Positions 14,722-23,354 of a DNA stretch of 64,000 nt are shown here, in pieces. Position 1 is the stretch's first letter; each line of letters opens with the position of its first letter. Below the pieces are notes generated by a model that had not been told where the DNA came from, ran no database searches, and saw only the letters and a program-made list of their open reading frames with translations. A program made the translations under genes and the position numbers. This stretch comes from Arthrobacter livingstonensis (GTDB taxonomy: Bacteria > Actinomycetota > Actinomycetes > Actinomycetales > Micrococcaceae), in NCBI RefSeq assembly GCF_003219815.1, contig NZ_QJVD01000010.1, positions 106,262 through 170,261 of the forward strand, read 5' to 3'.

Positions 14722-15215
14722 GCACGGCGGAAGCTGACAATGAAGGGCTGACCGGCCATGCCAGGGTTGCCGCCGATGCGGCTGCCCGGGGGCTGGACGT
14801 GGAGATTTTCCCACGCCCCGCGGCCAGCTCGCTGGCCGAGGCTGCCGCGCTGATCGGCGTTGATCCGTCCGACATCGTCAAGTCGCTGGTGGTCAAACGC
14901 AGCGACGGCACCTTCCTGTTTGCCCTGGTTCCCGGCGGCCGATCCATCTCCTGGCCCAAGCTGCGCTCCTTAGTGGGCGTGAACAAGCTGCAGATGCCCC
15001 CGCCCGACGTCGCCCTTTCCGCCACCGGCTACGAGCGCGGCACCATCACGCCCCTGGGAAGCACGACGCCGTGGCCCGTGTTCGTGGACTCGACCATCCC
15101 CGGGCGTCGGGTCGCCCTTGGCGCCGGCGAACACGGCTTCAGCATGTTCGTCGAGGCTGACGCCCTCATTGCCGCCCTCGCGGCCACCGTGGCGGACATC
15201 TCGGTCCTCGAGTAG
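14718..15215 (+). CDS. YbaK/ProRS-associated aminoacyl-tRNA deacylase family protein
   Basis: Proteins of this family hydrolyse mischarged tRNAs such as Cys- or Ala-tRNA-Pro. With GTG 14,718 as the start the product has 165 residues. That start overlaps the thiolase stop by 4 nt (GTGA), which suggests translational coupling; an upstream extension would lie inside the thiolase gene. Family features are DIVKSLVVK near residue 55 (substrate-pocket lysine) and the C-terminal GSTTPWPVFVDST and GAGEHGFSM segments. The actual substrate is unknown. Confidence 0.85.
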   Translation: MSTAEADNEGLTGHARVAADAAARGLDVEIFPRPAASSLAEAAALIGVDPSDIVKSLVVKRSDGTFLFALVPGGRSISWPKLRSLVGVNKLQMPPPDVALSATGYERGTITPLGSTTPWPVFVDSTIPGRRVALGAGEHGFSMFVEADALIAALAATVADISVLE

Positions 15216-15237
15216 CCCTCGCTCCTCGGCTGCAGAC

Positions 15238-15430
15238 CGACATTCCCTCGGCCGCTTTCCGAACGACGGCCGCGGGCGGCCTTACGCTCTCCCTGACGCG
15301 GCCTACGAGAATGCCGACTCCTCCGCCTATCGCCTTGGTGTCGGGACGGTGTTGCCGGAGGCGACGTCAAGGAGGCCCGGAGGCCGCCCGCGGCCGAGGA
15401 CCGGGAAGTCGCCGAGGCAATGCCGCCCGG
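15238..15430. repeat. Inverted pair of a ~66-nt GGCC-centred dispersed element
   Basis: Two diverged copies face each other: an inverted copy at about 15,238-15,307 and a direct copy at about 15,355-15,424. Each contains the core GGCCGCCCGCGGCC flanked by GCGTCA/GACGTCA on one side and GCCGAGG on the other. Related copies lie at 32,410-32,565 and 42,531-42,603. No start codon with a ribosome binding site is associated. It is probably a non-autonomous palindromic element or structured RNA element. Confidence 0.7.
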
Positions 15431-15480
15431 ACACCTGCGCCAGCGCCTGCGGCCGTCGCCGGTGATACCGCGTCGTACGC

Positions 15481-15516
15481 AAAGAAGCCCCGCACCAAAC
15501 GGTGCGGGGCTTCTTT
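15481..15516. terminator. Bidirectional terminator between ybaK-like gene and rplL
   Basis: A perfect 16-bp stem (15,481-15,496 with 15,501-15,516) has an AAAC loop. A-rich and U-rich ends on both sides let it work for converging transcripts. It ends 17 nt past the rplL stop. Confidence 0.9.
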
Positions 15517-15533
15517 GTGAAGTGCGTCGGTGA

Positions 15534-15911
15534 TTACTTGACGGTAACCGTGGCGCCGGCAGCTTCGAGAGCGTCCTTGGCCTTCTCTGCAGCTTCCTTG
15601 GTGGCGCCTTCGAGGACAGCCTTGGGAGCGGAGTCAACGACGTCCTTGGCTTCCTTCAGTCCGAGGGAGGTCAGGGCGCGCACCTCCTTGATAACTGCAA
15701 TCTTCTTGTCGCCAGCGGCTTCGAGGATAACGTCGAATTCGGTCTGCTCTTCCTCAGCCTCGGCAGCTCCGCCGCCGGCCGGGCCGGCAACTGCAACAGC
15801 AGCAGCGGTAACTTCAAAGACCTCTTCGAACTTCTTCACGAACTCGGAGAGCTCGATGATGGTCAGTTCCTTGAAAGCTTCAATGAGCTCGTCGTTGGTG
15901 AGCTTAGCCAT
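15534..15911 (-). CDS. rplL: 50S ribosomal protein L7/L12
   Basis: L7/L12 is the multimeric stalk protein that recruits translation factors. It has 125 residues: an N-terminal dimerisation helix ([20 protein letters not shown]), an Ala/Gly-rich hinge around residues 37-52, and the C-terminal factor-binding domain with [18 protein letters not shown]. The start ATG has AAGGAG upstream. It is cotranscribed with rplJ across a 142-nt gap that contains a hairpin. Confidence 0.98.
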   Translation of the reverse strand: MAKLTNDELIEAFKELTIIELSEFVKKFEEVFEVTAAAVAVAGPAGGGAAEAEEEQTEFDVILEAAGDKKIAVIKEVRALTSLGLKEAKDVVDSAPKAVLEGATKEAAEKAKDALEAAGATVTVK

Positions 15912-16011
15912 GGGTGGCGCTCCTTCTTTTTTCTTGCCCCTTAAGGGCGAATCTTTTAACCTAAGTCCTCATGGAATTAGGGAATTGCATTGGGCCCACG
16001 GTTGCCAGGCT

Positions 16012-16039
16012 CTGGGAAATTACCTCAGCAATTTCCCAG
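16012..16039 (-). repeat. Hairpin in the rplJ-rplL intercistronic region
   Basis: A perfect 10-bp stem (16,012-16,021 with 16,030-16,039) has an 8-nt loop. It sits about 15 nt after the rplJ stop. It could protect an mRNA end and so help produce the excess of L7/L12 over L10; no U-run follows. Confidence 0.55.
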
Positions 16040-16053
16040 CCGGCAAATGGGGA

Positions 16054-16638
16054 CTAGGCCTCGGTGGTCTCTGCTTCCGCAGCCGGGGCTTCAACAGCCG
16101 CAGCTTCTTCAGCGGCGGGTGCTTCCTCAGCGGCCGGAGCCTCTTCGGCGGGCGCACCTTCGGCAAGCTTGAGGCGCAGGGCCTCGATGGTGCGCGCAGC
16201 GGCGGCCATCGGAGCCTTGAGGATGCCTGCAACCTTGGCCAGCTGCAGCTCGCGGGACTCGAGGGCTGCCAGTGCGGCAACCTCAGAGGCGTCGAGAGCC
16301 TTGCCTTCAAAGAAGCCGGTCTTGATGACCAGCGCCTTGTTGGCCTTTGCAAAATCCGTCAGGCTCTTTGCTGCCGCAACAGCGTCACCCTTGATGAAGG
16401 CAATGGCGGTAGGACCGGTCAGGTGACCTTCGAAAGCGTCAACACCGGCTTCCTTGGCCGCAATGGCAGTCAGGGTGTTCTTGACGACCGAGAACTTGTT
16501 GTCCTGGCCGAGAGAAACGCGCAGCTCCTTGAGCTGGGCAACGGTGAGCCCACGGTATTCGGTTAGGACTGCTGCAGTGGAATCGCTGAAATCCTGCTTG
16601 ATTTCTGCAACTGCGGCCACCTTTGTTGGCGTTGCCAT
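16054..16638 (-). CDS. rplJ: 50S ribosomal protein L10
   Basis: L10 anchors the L7/L12 stalk to 23S rRNA and represses its own operon by binding the mRNA leader. It has 194 residues, with an N-terminal RNA-binding region ([16 protein letters not shown]) and a stalk-binding helix. The last ~30 residues form an unusually Ala/Glu-rich tail with the repeated unit EEAPAA. The ATG has GGAAGGAGG immediately upstream. It precedes rplL. Confidence 0.97.
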   Translation of the reverse strand: MATPTKVAAVAEIKQDFSDSTAAVLTEYRGLTVAQLKELRVSLGQDNKFSVVKNTLTAIAAKEAGVDAFEGHLTGPTAIAFIKGDAVAAAKSLTDFAKANKALVIKTGFFEGKALDASEVAALAALESRELQLAKVAGILKAPMAAAARTIEALRLKLAEGAPAEEAPAAEEAPAAEEAAAVEAPAAEAETTEA

Positions 16639-16710
16639 AACCCTCCTTCCGGGAAATTAGCGCCGGTCTTTCCCACCCTGCCCCTGCTCTGCCGGTAAGG
16701 GAAGCAAGGG

Positions 16711-16746
16711 AAAAACAAAAACGCCCCGCACAGATGTACGGGGCGT
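16711..16746 (-). promoter_or_regulatory. Transcription attenuator in the rplJL leader (L10-leader type)
   Basis: An 11-bp stem (16,721-16,731 with 16,736-16,746, one G-U pair) has a 4-nt loop and is followed on the minus strand by TTTTGTTTTT. This is a complete intrinsic terminator 72 nt upstream of the rplJ start. No minus-strand gene lies upstream for more than 8 kb, so it must act within the rplJL leader, consistent with L10-controlled attenuation. Confidence 0.7.
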
Positions 16747-17120
16747 TATGGCAGCGGATTCATGGGCTTTCACCCGGTCAACACTGCCTAAGCTTTGTGC
16801 ACCTGCGCTGGCCGTCCTGTGTCAGGACTTTCGAATGAAAAACTTCCCTCGTCCACGTTGCACGGCACATGATGCACCAGACACGTGGGGGAGATTTCCA
16901 TCGACCGACGGTCTTTGGTTCCTCAAGATTACCTGAGGCACGCCGCCGATTCCAAATCGCGCCCAGGGAAGGCTGTGGGAACAAGGACCTCCGGCACCCC
17001 GCCGGACGCCAATATCCGCCAAACTATTCCCCTCCAGGGGGTGGTATCTGTAGAATTCGCCCTAGTTACGCATGATCCGGGAAGCTGCATCCGTGCAGGT
17101 TACGAGCCGGGGGCAGGGGG
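16747..17120. other. Divergent regulatory region between rplJL and the GMC operon
   Basis: About 370 nt without a gene. The minus strand must hold the rplJ promoter and the upstream part of the L10 leader; a small hairpin (GTCCTG/CAGGAC, about 16,813-16,827) is visible. On the plus strand TGTAGAAT (TAGAAT at 17,051-17,056) is a good extended -10 for the GMC operon, with no clear -35. A short CCCCTCC/GGGGG stem lies just before it. Confidence 0.5.
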
Positions 17121-19556
17121 ATGGTCGGTTTGAACGTGAACATCGCCGCCGAGGAGTACGTCGACGCCGTCGTCGTCGGCTCGGGTTTCGGCGGCTCCGT
17201 CGCCGCCCACCGACTGGCCGAAGCCGGCAAGCGGGTAGTTGTCCTGGAGCGCGGAAAGGCCTACCCGCCGGGCAGTTTTGCCCGAACGCCGACCGAATTC
17301 GGCGCGGCCTTTTGGGATCCCAGCGCGGGGCTTTACGGCCTCTTTGACACGTGGTCCATGCGCGGCCTGGAGAGCCTGGTCTCCAGCGGCCTGGGCGGTG
17401 GATCGCTCATTTACGCCAATGTCCTGCTGCGCAAGGATGAACACTGGTTTGTCCACGAGTCCCCCCTGCCGGGCGGCGGCTATGAGAATTGGCCCTTCAG
17501 CCGGGCGGACCTTGACCCGCACTACCAACGGGTCGAAGACATGATCGGTACGGCGACTTATCCGTATTTGGATACGCCCAAAACCGAGGCGGTGGAGGCC
17601 GCCGCCCGCAACCTTGGCCTAAGCTGCAACCGACCGCCCCTGGCCGTCACCTTCGCCCGCCCCGGAGAGGAGCCCCAGTCCGGCCGCGAGCTGCCCCTGC
17701 CCCGCTATGGCAACATCCACGGCCGCTACCGCCAAACCTGCAACCTGTGCGGTGAATGTGACGTTGGCTGCAATACCGGCGCCAAGAACACCCTCGACCA
17801 CACCTATCTCTCCGCGGCCGCGGCCGCCACTGTTCCCGCGGAGATCCGCACGCTCCACGAGGTGCGCGGTTTTGAACGGGACGACGACGGCACCTGGCTG
17901 GTTCGCTACGTCACCCACGATCCGGGGAACCCGTCCTCCACCAGGAACCTTCCCGAACAGCTGATCCGCTGCAGCAAGCTCATCCTGGGGGCCGGAACCT
18001 TTGGCACCACGTATCTATTGCTGCGCAACCGAATCTCGCTTCCGGGCATCAGCGAGGCCCTTGGCACGCGGTTCTGTGGCAACGGCGACCTTCTGGGGCT
18101 GATGCTCAACGCCACAGAAATGGTGGCCGGCAAAAAGACGTCCCGGCCCCTGGTGGGCAGCCGCGGGCCCGTGATCACCACCGCCATCAGGGTTGGCGAC
18201 GAAGTGGACGGCGACGGCAGCACCGGGCGGGGATTCTATCTGGAGGATGCCGGTTTCCCGGGTTTCATGAACTGGATCATGGAGCTGTCGCAGCTGCGCG
18301 CCGCCGTGCCGAGAGTGGCCCGGATGGCCGCCCGCATCGTGGAAAACCGGTTGTTCCAACAAAACCGGACCAACATCTCCGGGGACCTGGCGGCAGCCAT
18401 GGGCACCGCCTCCTTCTCGGACTCATCGGTTCCACTGCTGGGCATGGGCCGGGACGTGCCGGACGGCATGATGACACTGCGTGATGGCCGACTCGCCGTG
18501 GACTGGACAGTGGCAACCTCGGAAGAATATTTTGGCCGTGTCCGCGAGACCATGCGGGCCATCGCCACGAACCTCGGTGCCGAGTTCCAGGACAACCCCC
18601 TGTGGTGGGCCAAGCGTGTCATTACGGTGCATCCGGTCGGCGGTGCGCCCATTGGCGCCAACCCGCACGAAGGCGTCTGTGATCCGCATTCGGAAGTCTT
18701 TGGCTCCCCGGGCCTATATGTCCTGGACGGGTCCGCCATGCCGGGGCCGGTCGGCGCCAACCCGTCCCTGACCATCGCGGCACTGGCCGACCGGGCGTGT
18801 GACTACATGCTGGAGTCTCCGTGGCCGGCTGCCCATGGGCACCGGCCGGCGTCGAACGCCGCGCGGGACGTCCGGGCCGCACCCGCGCCGCCGGAAACGG
18901 CCCCAAAGCCGGCGCGTCCCGCCACCACGGTTGCCTTCACAGAGCAGATGAAGGGCCACTTCACCCTTGGCGTCGGCGAACCGGCCATGGCCAATGACGT
19001 GGCCCTGCTGCGCCACGAACGGATGATGTTTGAGCTGACCATCACCACGGAGGACATTGCGGACTTCACCGCCAACCCGGCCCACCCCGGCACGGCGTCC
19101 GGCTATCTTGACGCGGATCTGCTGGGCGGGCGCTGCGACGTCGAACAGGGCTGGTTCAACCTGTTCGTCACGGCGAATCCGCCCGCCGTCAAGCGCAAGC
19201 TGATGCTGTACCGGCTCCACGTCAGAAGCCCCGGCGGCAAGCCAATGACTTTCGTGGGCTACAAGGACGTCCACGACGACCCCGGCTTCGACATCTGGGC
19301 GGACACCACCACGCTGAAGGTGCAAATGCTGGACGGCCACCAGCCCCAGCTGCCGGATTCCGGGCTTCTCCCCCCAGCCGACCCGCGGGTGCTGGGCGCG
19401 GGCGTGCTGTACATCCACCCCCTCGACTTCGCCCGGCAACTCACCACGTTCACCACGCACGGCCCGGACGGTCCGAAAGCCATGGCCCGTTTTGGGGAAC
19501 TGTTCCTCGGCTCCCTGTGGGACACCTATTCCGGAATTGCCAGGGCCGGGCGATGA
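17121..19556 (+). CDS. GMC-family oxidoreductase with extra C-terminal domain (cholesterol-oxidase-like)
   Basis: An FAD-dependent alcohol/sterol oxidase-type protein of 811 residues. The ADP-binding fold GSGFGGSVAAHRL (about residues 20-32) is followed by LERG. A cysteine-rich NLCGECDVGCNTG segment lies around residue 210. The active-site region HPVGGAPIGANP is near residue 503, and GPVGANPSLTI follows. After a Pro/Ala linker (about 575-605), residues 607-811 form an additional beta-rich domain starting FTEQMKGHF that is not part of the classical GMC fold. It resembles the C-terminus of the patatin at the end of the operon. First gene of a seven-gene operon; overlaps the next gene by ATGA. 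The substrate (sterol, carotenoid, long-chain alcohol) is unknown. Confidence 0.88.
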   Translation: MVGLNVNIAAEEYVDAVVVGSGFGGSVAAHRLAEAGKRVVVLERGKAYPPGSFARTPTEFGAAFWDPSAGLYGLFDTWSMRGLESLVSSGLGGGSLIYANVLLRKDEHWFVHESPLPGGGYENWPFSRADLDPHYQRVEDMIGTATYPYLDTPKTEAVEAAARNLGLSCNRPPLAVTFARPGEEPQSGRELPLPRYGNIHGRYRQTCNLCGECDVGCNTGAKNTLDHTYLSAAAAATVPAEIRTLHEVRGFERDDDGTWLVRYVTHDPGNPSSTRNLPEQLIRCSKLILGAGTFGTTYLLLRNRISLPGISEALGTRFCGNGDLLGLMLNATEMVAGKKTSRPLVGSRGPVITTAIRVGDEVDGDGSTGRGFYLEDAGFPGFMNWIMELSQLRAAVPRVARMAARIVENRLFQQNRTNISGDLAAAMGTASFSDSSVPLLGMGRDVPDGMMTLRDGRLAVDWTVATSEEYFGRVRETMRAIATNLGAEFQDNPLWWAKRVITVHPVGGAPIGANPHEGVCDPHSEVFGSPGLYVLDGSAMPGPVGANPSLTIAALADRACDYMLESPWPAAHGHRPASNAARDVRAAPAPPETAPKPARPATTVAFTEQMKGHFTLGVGEPAMANDVALLRHERMMFELTITTEDIADFTANPAHPGTASGYLDADLLGGRCDVEQGWFNLFVTANPPAVKRKLMLYRLHVRSPGGKPMTFVGYKDVHDDPGFDIWADTTTLKVQMLDGHQPQLPDSGLLPPADPRVLGAGVLYIHPLDFARQLTTFTTHGPDGPKAMARFGELFLGSLWDTYSGIARAGR

Positions 19557-21376
19557 AGGCGGAACGGCTCGCCCGGCACGAAGTTGAGCTCGGGTTCAGG
19601 CCCCGCCCCGCCGTAAGGTGGCTTTCGCCGCCCGAGTTGCTGCGCAGCGGAATCCGCGTGTTGATTGCCCAAATGTTTGCCGCCTATGACGACCGCCGCG
19701 AAATCCAGTCCGTCTTCGCGCAGGCCACCATCAACATCGACCGGTACAAGCACCGGGACGGGCACCTGTGGATCGACTTTGTGGCGGACCTCGGTGACGG
19801 CTTCGATGCCACCTTCACCATCGCCTCCCTGCTTGCCCAGGAGTCGCTTACAGTGTTGATGCCCGACGGCGGCACCGCCGCCCTGCCCAAGGCCCACCTT
19901 GTCGTGATGGGTGGAGATGAGGTGTACCCCACTGCGTCAAGTAAGGCCTATGAGGACCGCACCTCCGGGCCCTATGGCGCAGCATCGCGGCCCACACCCA
20001 ACGCCGCACTGCTGGCGCTGCCCGGCAACCATGATTGGTATGACGGGCTGACGGCCTTCATGCGCATGTTCGCCCAGGGAGCCGCCGTGGGCGGGTGGCA
20101 GACCTTGCAAACCCGCAGCTACTTTGCCGTGCAGTTGCAGGCTGGCTGGTGGCTGGTGGCGCTGGACAGCCAGTTGGGAGAATACATCGACCAGCCGCAA
20201 TTGGATTACTTTGAACAGGCCATCTCCACGAAGCTGCGGCCAGGCGACGCGATCATCCTGTGCGCGGCATCCCCCACCTGGGAGACCACGGCGCACGACC
20301 CCAACGCGTTCAACACTCTGAACTTCTTTGAAAACGGCTATCTGCTCAACAAGCGCAACCACCTGACGGGGCAGCTGGAACCCACCGGCGCGGCCGTCCG
20401 GCTGTGGATCAGCGGCGACCACCACCACTATGCACGCTATTCCGAACAGGCACCGGATCCTGCCGGCCGGGCACCGGATCCGCGCAACACCCAGATGGTT
20501 GCCTGCGGCCTGGGCGGGGCCTACCTGATGGGAACGGACCGGCTGGCTCCGGAGCTTGCCCTCCCGCCCGACGGGTCCCGGATGCGCACCAAGAGCCCGC
20601 TCCCAACGAATTTCTTCCGGGCCGCGGCCGCCTTCCCTGACCAGGCGATATCCAAGACACTGTACCTGCGGCTGCTCAACCCCTTTTCCCGCTACTGGCT
20701 GCCCACCCGGAACCCGTGGTTTGGAGTGGCCTTGGGCGTGGTGCACATGGTGCTTTTCACAGTTCTGGCTGCCATGCTCGCAGCCACGAGCCGGCTCACC
20801 GTGACGGAAGCCGTCAGGACCGGCACCGTCCCTGAAGCGCTGGCCATGAGCGGCTGGGCCTTCGGCGTCCCACTGGCGGTCGTTTCGGTGTACCGCCTCT
20901 TCGTTGCCCTGACGGAGGGGCGGACGCCGCCCTCCGGCTGGCAGCCGCTGGCCGCCGTCGCGGTTCAGCTGGTGGTGTCCGCCGGGCTGTTTGTCCTGGC
21001 GGTCAGCGTTCCGGGCATCGCCGGGCTTCCCGTGGGGCTGGTCCTGCTCATTGCTGCCACGGCCGGGGCGGTGCTGGGCGCGGAGGCCTTTGCCCTGTTT
21101 GTCGTGCTCGCCCCGCCGGGGAACATCGGTGACTTCAAGATGACCGGGTTGGCGTACGAGGACGGCAAGGGGTTTGTACGCATGCACCTCACCCCCGACG
21201 GTGAGCTGACCCTGTATCCGCTCCTGGTGGACACGGTCGTCCACGACTGGGACATCCAGCAGGAGCCGGACGGCACCGCCCGCCCCCGCCCCCATTCGGC
21301 CCTGCCACACATGCGGCTGCTTGAGCCGCCCATCGCCATTGCCCGCAGCGGGCTGCCGCGGGAAGGAAGAATCTGA
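19553..21376 (+). CDS. Membrane-associated metallophosphoesterase
   Basis: A calcineurin-like phosphoesterase of 607 residues, starting at the ATG that overlaps the preceding stop (ATGA). Metal-binding motifs are GGDEVY, GNHDWYDG and GDHHHYAR, all in the N-terminal 300 residues. The C-terminal part carries at least four hydrophobic segments (about residues 395-530: WFGVALGVVHMVLFTVLAAM, then GWAFGVPLAVVSVY, LVVSAGLFVLAV and LVLLIAATAGAVLGA), so it is membrane-anchored. A soluble tail follows with NIGDFKMTGLAYEDGKGF. Context suggests a phospholipid or lipid-phosphate substrate; that is inference. Confidence 0.85.
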   Translation: MKAERLARHEVELGFRPRPAVRWLSPPELLRSGIRVLIAQMFAAYDDRREIQSVFAQATINIDRYKHRDGHLWIDFVADLGDGFDATFTIASLLAQESLTVLMPDGGTAALPKAHLVVMGGDEVYPTASSKAYEDRTSGPYGAASRPTPNAALLALPGNHDWYDGLTAFMRMFAQGAAVGGWQTLQTRSYFAVQLQAGWWLVALDSQLGEYIDQPQLDYFEQAISTKLRPGDAIILCAASPTWETTAHDPNAFNTLNFFENGYLLNKRNHLTGQLEPTGAAVRLWISGDHHHYARYSEQAPDPAGRAPDPRNTQMVACGLGGAYLMGTDRLAPELALPPDGSRMRTKSPLPTNFFRAAAAFPDQAISKTLYLRLLNPFSRYWLPTRNPWFGVALGVVHMVLFTVLAAMLAATSRLTVTEAVRTGTVPEALAMSGWAFGVPLAVVSVYRLFVALTEGRTPPSGWQPLAAVAVQLVVSAGLFVLAVSVPGIAGLPVGLVLLIAATAGAVLGAEAFALFVVLAPPGNIGDFKMTGLAYEDGKGFVRMHLTPDGELTLYPLLVDTVVHDWDIQQEPDGTARPRPHSALPHMRLLEPPIAIARSGLPREGRI

Positions 21377-22428
21377 TGCGCGCACCGGGGACCACCCGCA
21401 GGGACCACATCACCGAGGTCATCCCGTTCACGGCCGACGACGGGCTGCCGCTGACCCTGGTCCATGTCGGCAACCCCCTCCTCGGCACACCGCCGCGGGG
21501 ACCGGTGCTGCTGGTCCACGGCGCCGGCGTGCGGGCTGAATTGTTCCGGCCTCCCCTGCCTCGGACGCTCGTTGATGCGCTGCTGGATGACGGTTGGGAT
21601 GTGTGGATGCTCAACTGGCGGGCGTCAATCGACCTGCAACCCGTGCCGTGGACCCTTGACGATGCCGCCGCCTACGACCATCCGGCGGCCGTCCGGTATG
21701 TGCTGGCGGAGACGGGGGCCGAATCCCTGGCGGCCTTCATCCATTGCCAGGGCTCCACCTCCTTCACCATGGCCGCCGTGGCGGGGCTGCTGCCGGGCGT
21801 ACGCACCATCGTCTCCAACGCCGTCTCCCTGCATGTGAACATTCCCGCGTTTTCCAAGGCCAAGATCACCCGCATGCTGCCGCTGGTCGGCGCGTTCACG
21901 CCGTCGCTCTCGCCCCGCTGGGGCTATAAGTCGTACGGGTACTTCTCCCGGGTGGTGCGCGCCACCGTCCGCGCCACGCATTGGGAGTGCCACAACACCG
22001 TGTGCCGCATGGTCAGCTTCACGTACGGCAGCGGCAGGCCCGCGCTGTGGTCCCATGAAAACCTCGACGACGCCACGCACCGGTGGATCACCGGCGAATT
22101 TGCCGGCGCCCCCCTAACGTTCTTCCGCCAAATGGCGGACTGCGCCCGCGCTGGCTACCTGGTGCCGGCCCGCCACCTGGCCCTGCTGCCGCAAAGCTTT
22201 GTGGCGCAGGCTCCCCAGACCGATGCCCGCTTCGTGTTCCTGGCCGGGGAGGACAACCGCTGCTTCCTGCCGGAGGGCCAGCAGCGCAGTTTTGACTTCT
22301 TTGCCGGGCACCGGCCGGGGCGCGATGCCGTGCACCTTTTGCCCGGCTACGGCCACCTGGACGTCATTTTTGGCAAGAACGCCTGGCGGGACACGTATCC
22401 CCTCATAGTGAAGGAGCTTGGATCATGA
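21376..22428 (+). CDS. Alpha/beta hydrolase with cysteine nucleophile
   Basis: A 350-residue alpha/beta-hydrolase-fold protein. VLLVHGAGVRAELF is the oxyanion region (residues 44-57). The nucleophile elbow reads F-I-H-C-Q-G-S, placing a cysteine (C124) where serine is usual. The likely acid is D293 (FLAGEDNRC) and the base H327 (GYGHLDV). A Cys nucleophile is known in PHA synthases and dienelactone hydrolases. The start overlaps the previous stop as TGATG, and the end overlaps the next gene as ATGA. Ester hydrolysis or acyl transfer on the same lipid as the GMC enzyme is a reasonable inference. Confidence 0.85.
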   Translation: MRAPGTTRRDHITEVIPFTADDGLPLTLVHVGNPLLGTPPRGPVLLVHGAGVRAELFRPPLPRTLVDALLDDGWDVWMLNWRASIDLQPVPWTLDDAAAYDHPAAVRYVLAETGAESLAAFIHCQGSTSFTMAAVAGLLPGVRTIVSNAVSLHVNIPAFSKAKITRMLPLVGAFTPSLSPRWGYKSYGYFSRVVRATVRATHWECHNTVCRMVSFTYGSGRPALWSHENLDDATHRWITGEFAGAPLTFFRQMADCARAGYLVPARHLALLPQSFVAQAPQTDARFVFLAGEDNRCFLPEGQQRSFDFFAGHRPGRDAVHLLPGYGHLDVIFGKNAWRDTYPLIVKELGS

Positions 22429-23354
22429 ACCTGTTTCTCCCGCCGCTCCGTGCGGCAATGAATTTGCTGCCCTCCGCCATACCCGCCCGGCAGCGGCGGA
22501 TGGCCGGGACCATTGCCACCGTGGACGGGATTGGCTACGTCATGCCGGTGAACTCTGAGCCGTCGCCGGTGCTGATGACGGCGTTCCCCATCGATGCGGG
22601 GGCCGCGGCCGCGCTTCTGCCCGGCAAGGAATTGCACCCGTTCCGGCTTCCCGGCGGGAAATCGCTGCTGGTGGTCACTGTCATCAACTATTTGGCCACT
22701 GACATTGGCGCGTACATCGAGTATTCGCTGGCGATTGCCGTCACGCACGGGGCCAGGCCCGCGCCGCCGCTGCTGCCGCTCATGCTGCAAAGGACCCTGA
22801 ACTTCGGCCAGTACGTTGTTGACCTGCCCGTCAGCACGGAAATCTCCGTCAAGGGCGGGAAGGGGATCTGGGGCATGCCCAAACACCAGGCCAGCCTCGA
22901 TTTTCTGGTGACCGAAAAAACGGTATCGAGCGCGTACGAGCTTGACGGCGAACTTGGCTGCCTGATCGAGATTGACCGTCCCCCGGCCACTTCCCTTCCC
23001 CTCAAGGTCGGCGCGGTGAACTACTGCTCATTCCGCGGCCTGCTCTACAAGTCCTCCATCTACTTTGCCGGGACGGCGGACGTGGCGTTCGGCAAGGCGG
23101 CGTCCGCTCGGGTGCGCTTTGGCCCCCTGCCCCAGGTAGCCGGGCTTGCGGCCCTGGAGGTGGGCCCGCAGCCGCTGTTCACCATGTACATCCCGGACTC
23201 CCACGGTGTCCTTGACGACCATTTTGAGGCGTGGTTCCAATATGGCGATGGCCAGGCGCCCCCCGGCGGCGACGGCCTGGACAGCGTGGCCACGCTGGGC
23301 CTGGGCGAGGACTGGCCGCCGCCGCCCACCCGCAGCGGGGTGCGGGCGCCGTGA
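22425..23354 (+). CDS. Acetoacetate decarboxylase family protein
   Basis: A 309-residue protein of the acetoacetate-decarboxylase fold. Supporting segments are VTVINYLATDIGAYIEYSLA, the strand pair around KGGKGIWGMPKHQASL with candidate Schiff-base lysines, and FGPLPQVAGL near the C-terminus. Family members include decarboxylases and intramolecular aldolase/dehydratase-type enzymes of secondary metabolism, so true decarboxylase activity is not assured. Overlaps its upstream neighbour by ATGA and its downstream one by GTGA. Confidence 0.82.
   Translation: MNLFLPPLRAAMNLLPSAIPARQRRMAGTIATVDGIGYVMPVNSEPSPVLMTAFPIDAGAAAALLPGKELHPFRLPGGKSLLVVTVINYLATDIGAYIEYSLAIAVTHGARPAPPLLPLMLQRTLNFGQYVVDLPVSTEISVKGGKGIWGMPKHQASLDFLVTEKTVSSAYELDGELGCLIEIDRPPATSLPLKVGAVNYCSFRGLLYKSSIYFAGTADVAFGKAASARVRFGPLPQVAGLAALEVGPQPLFTMYIPDSHGVLDDHFEAWFQYGDGQAPPGGDGLDSVATLGLGEDWPPPPTRSGVRAP

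Noticed and set aside
15216-15520. A small plus-strand gene between the ybaK-like gene and rplL
   Set aside because: Frames here are translations of the inverted GGCC element and the terminator; no start with a ribosome binding site.
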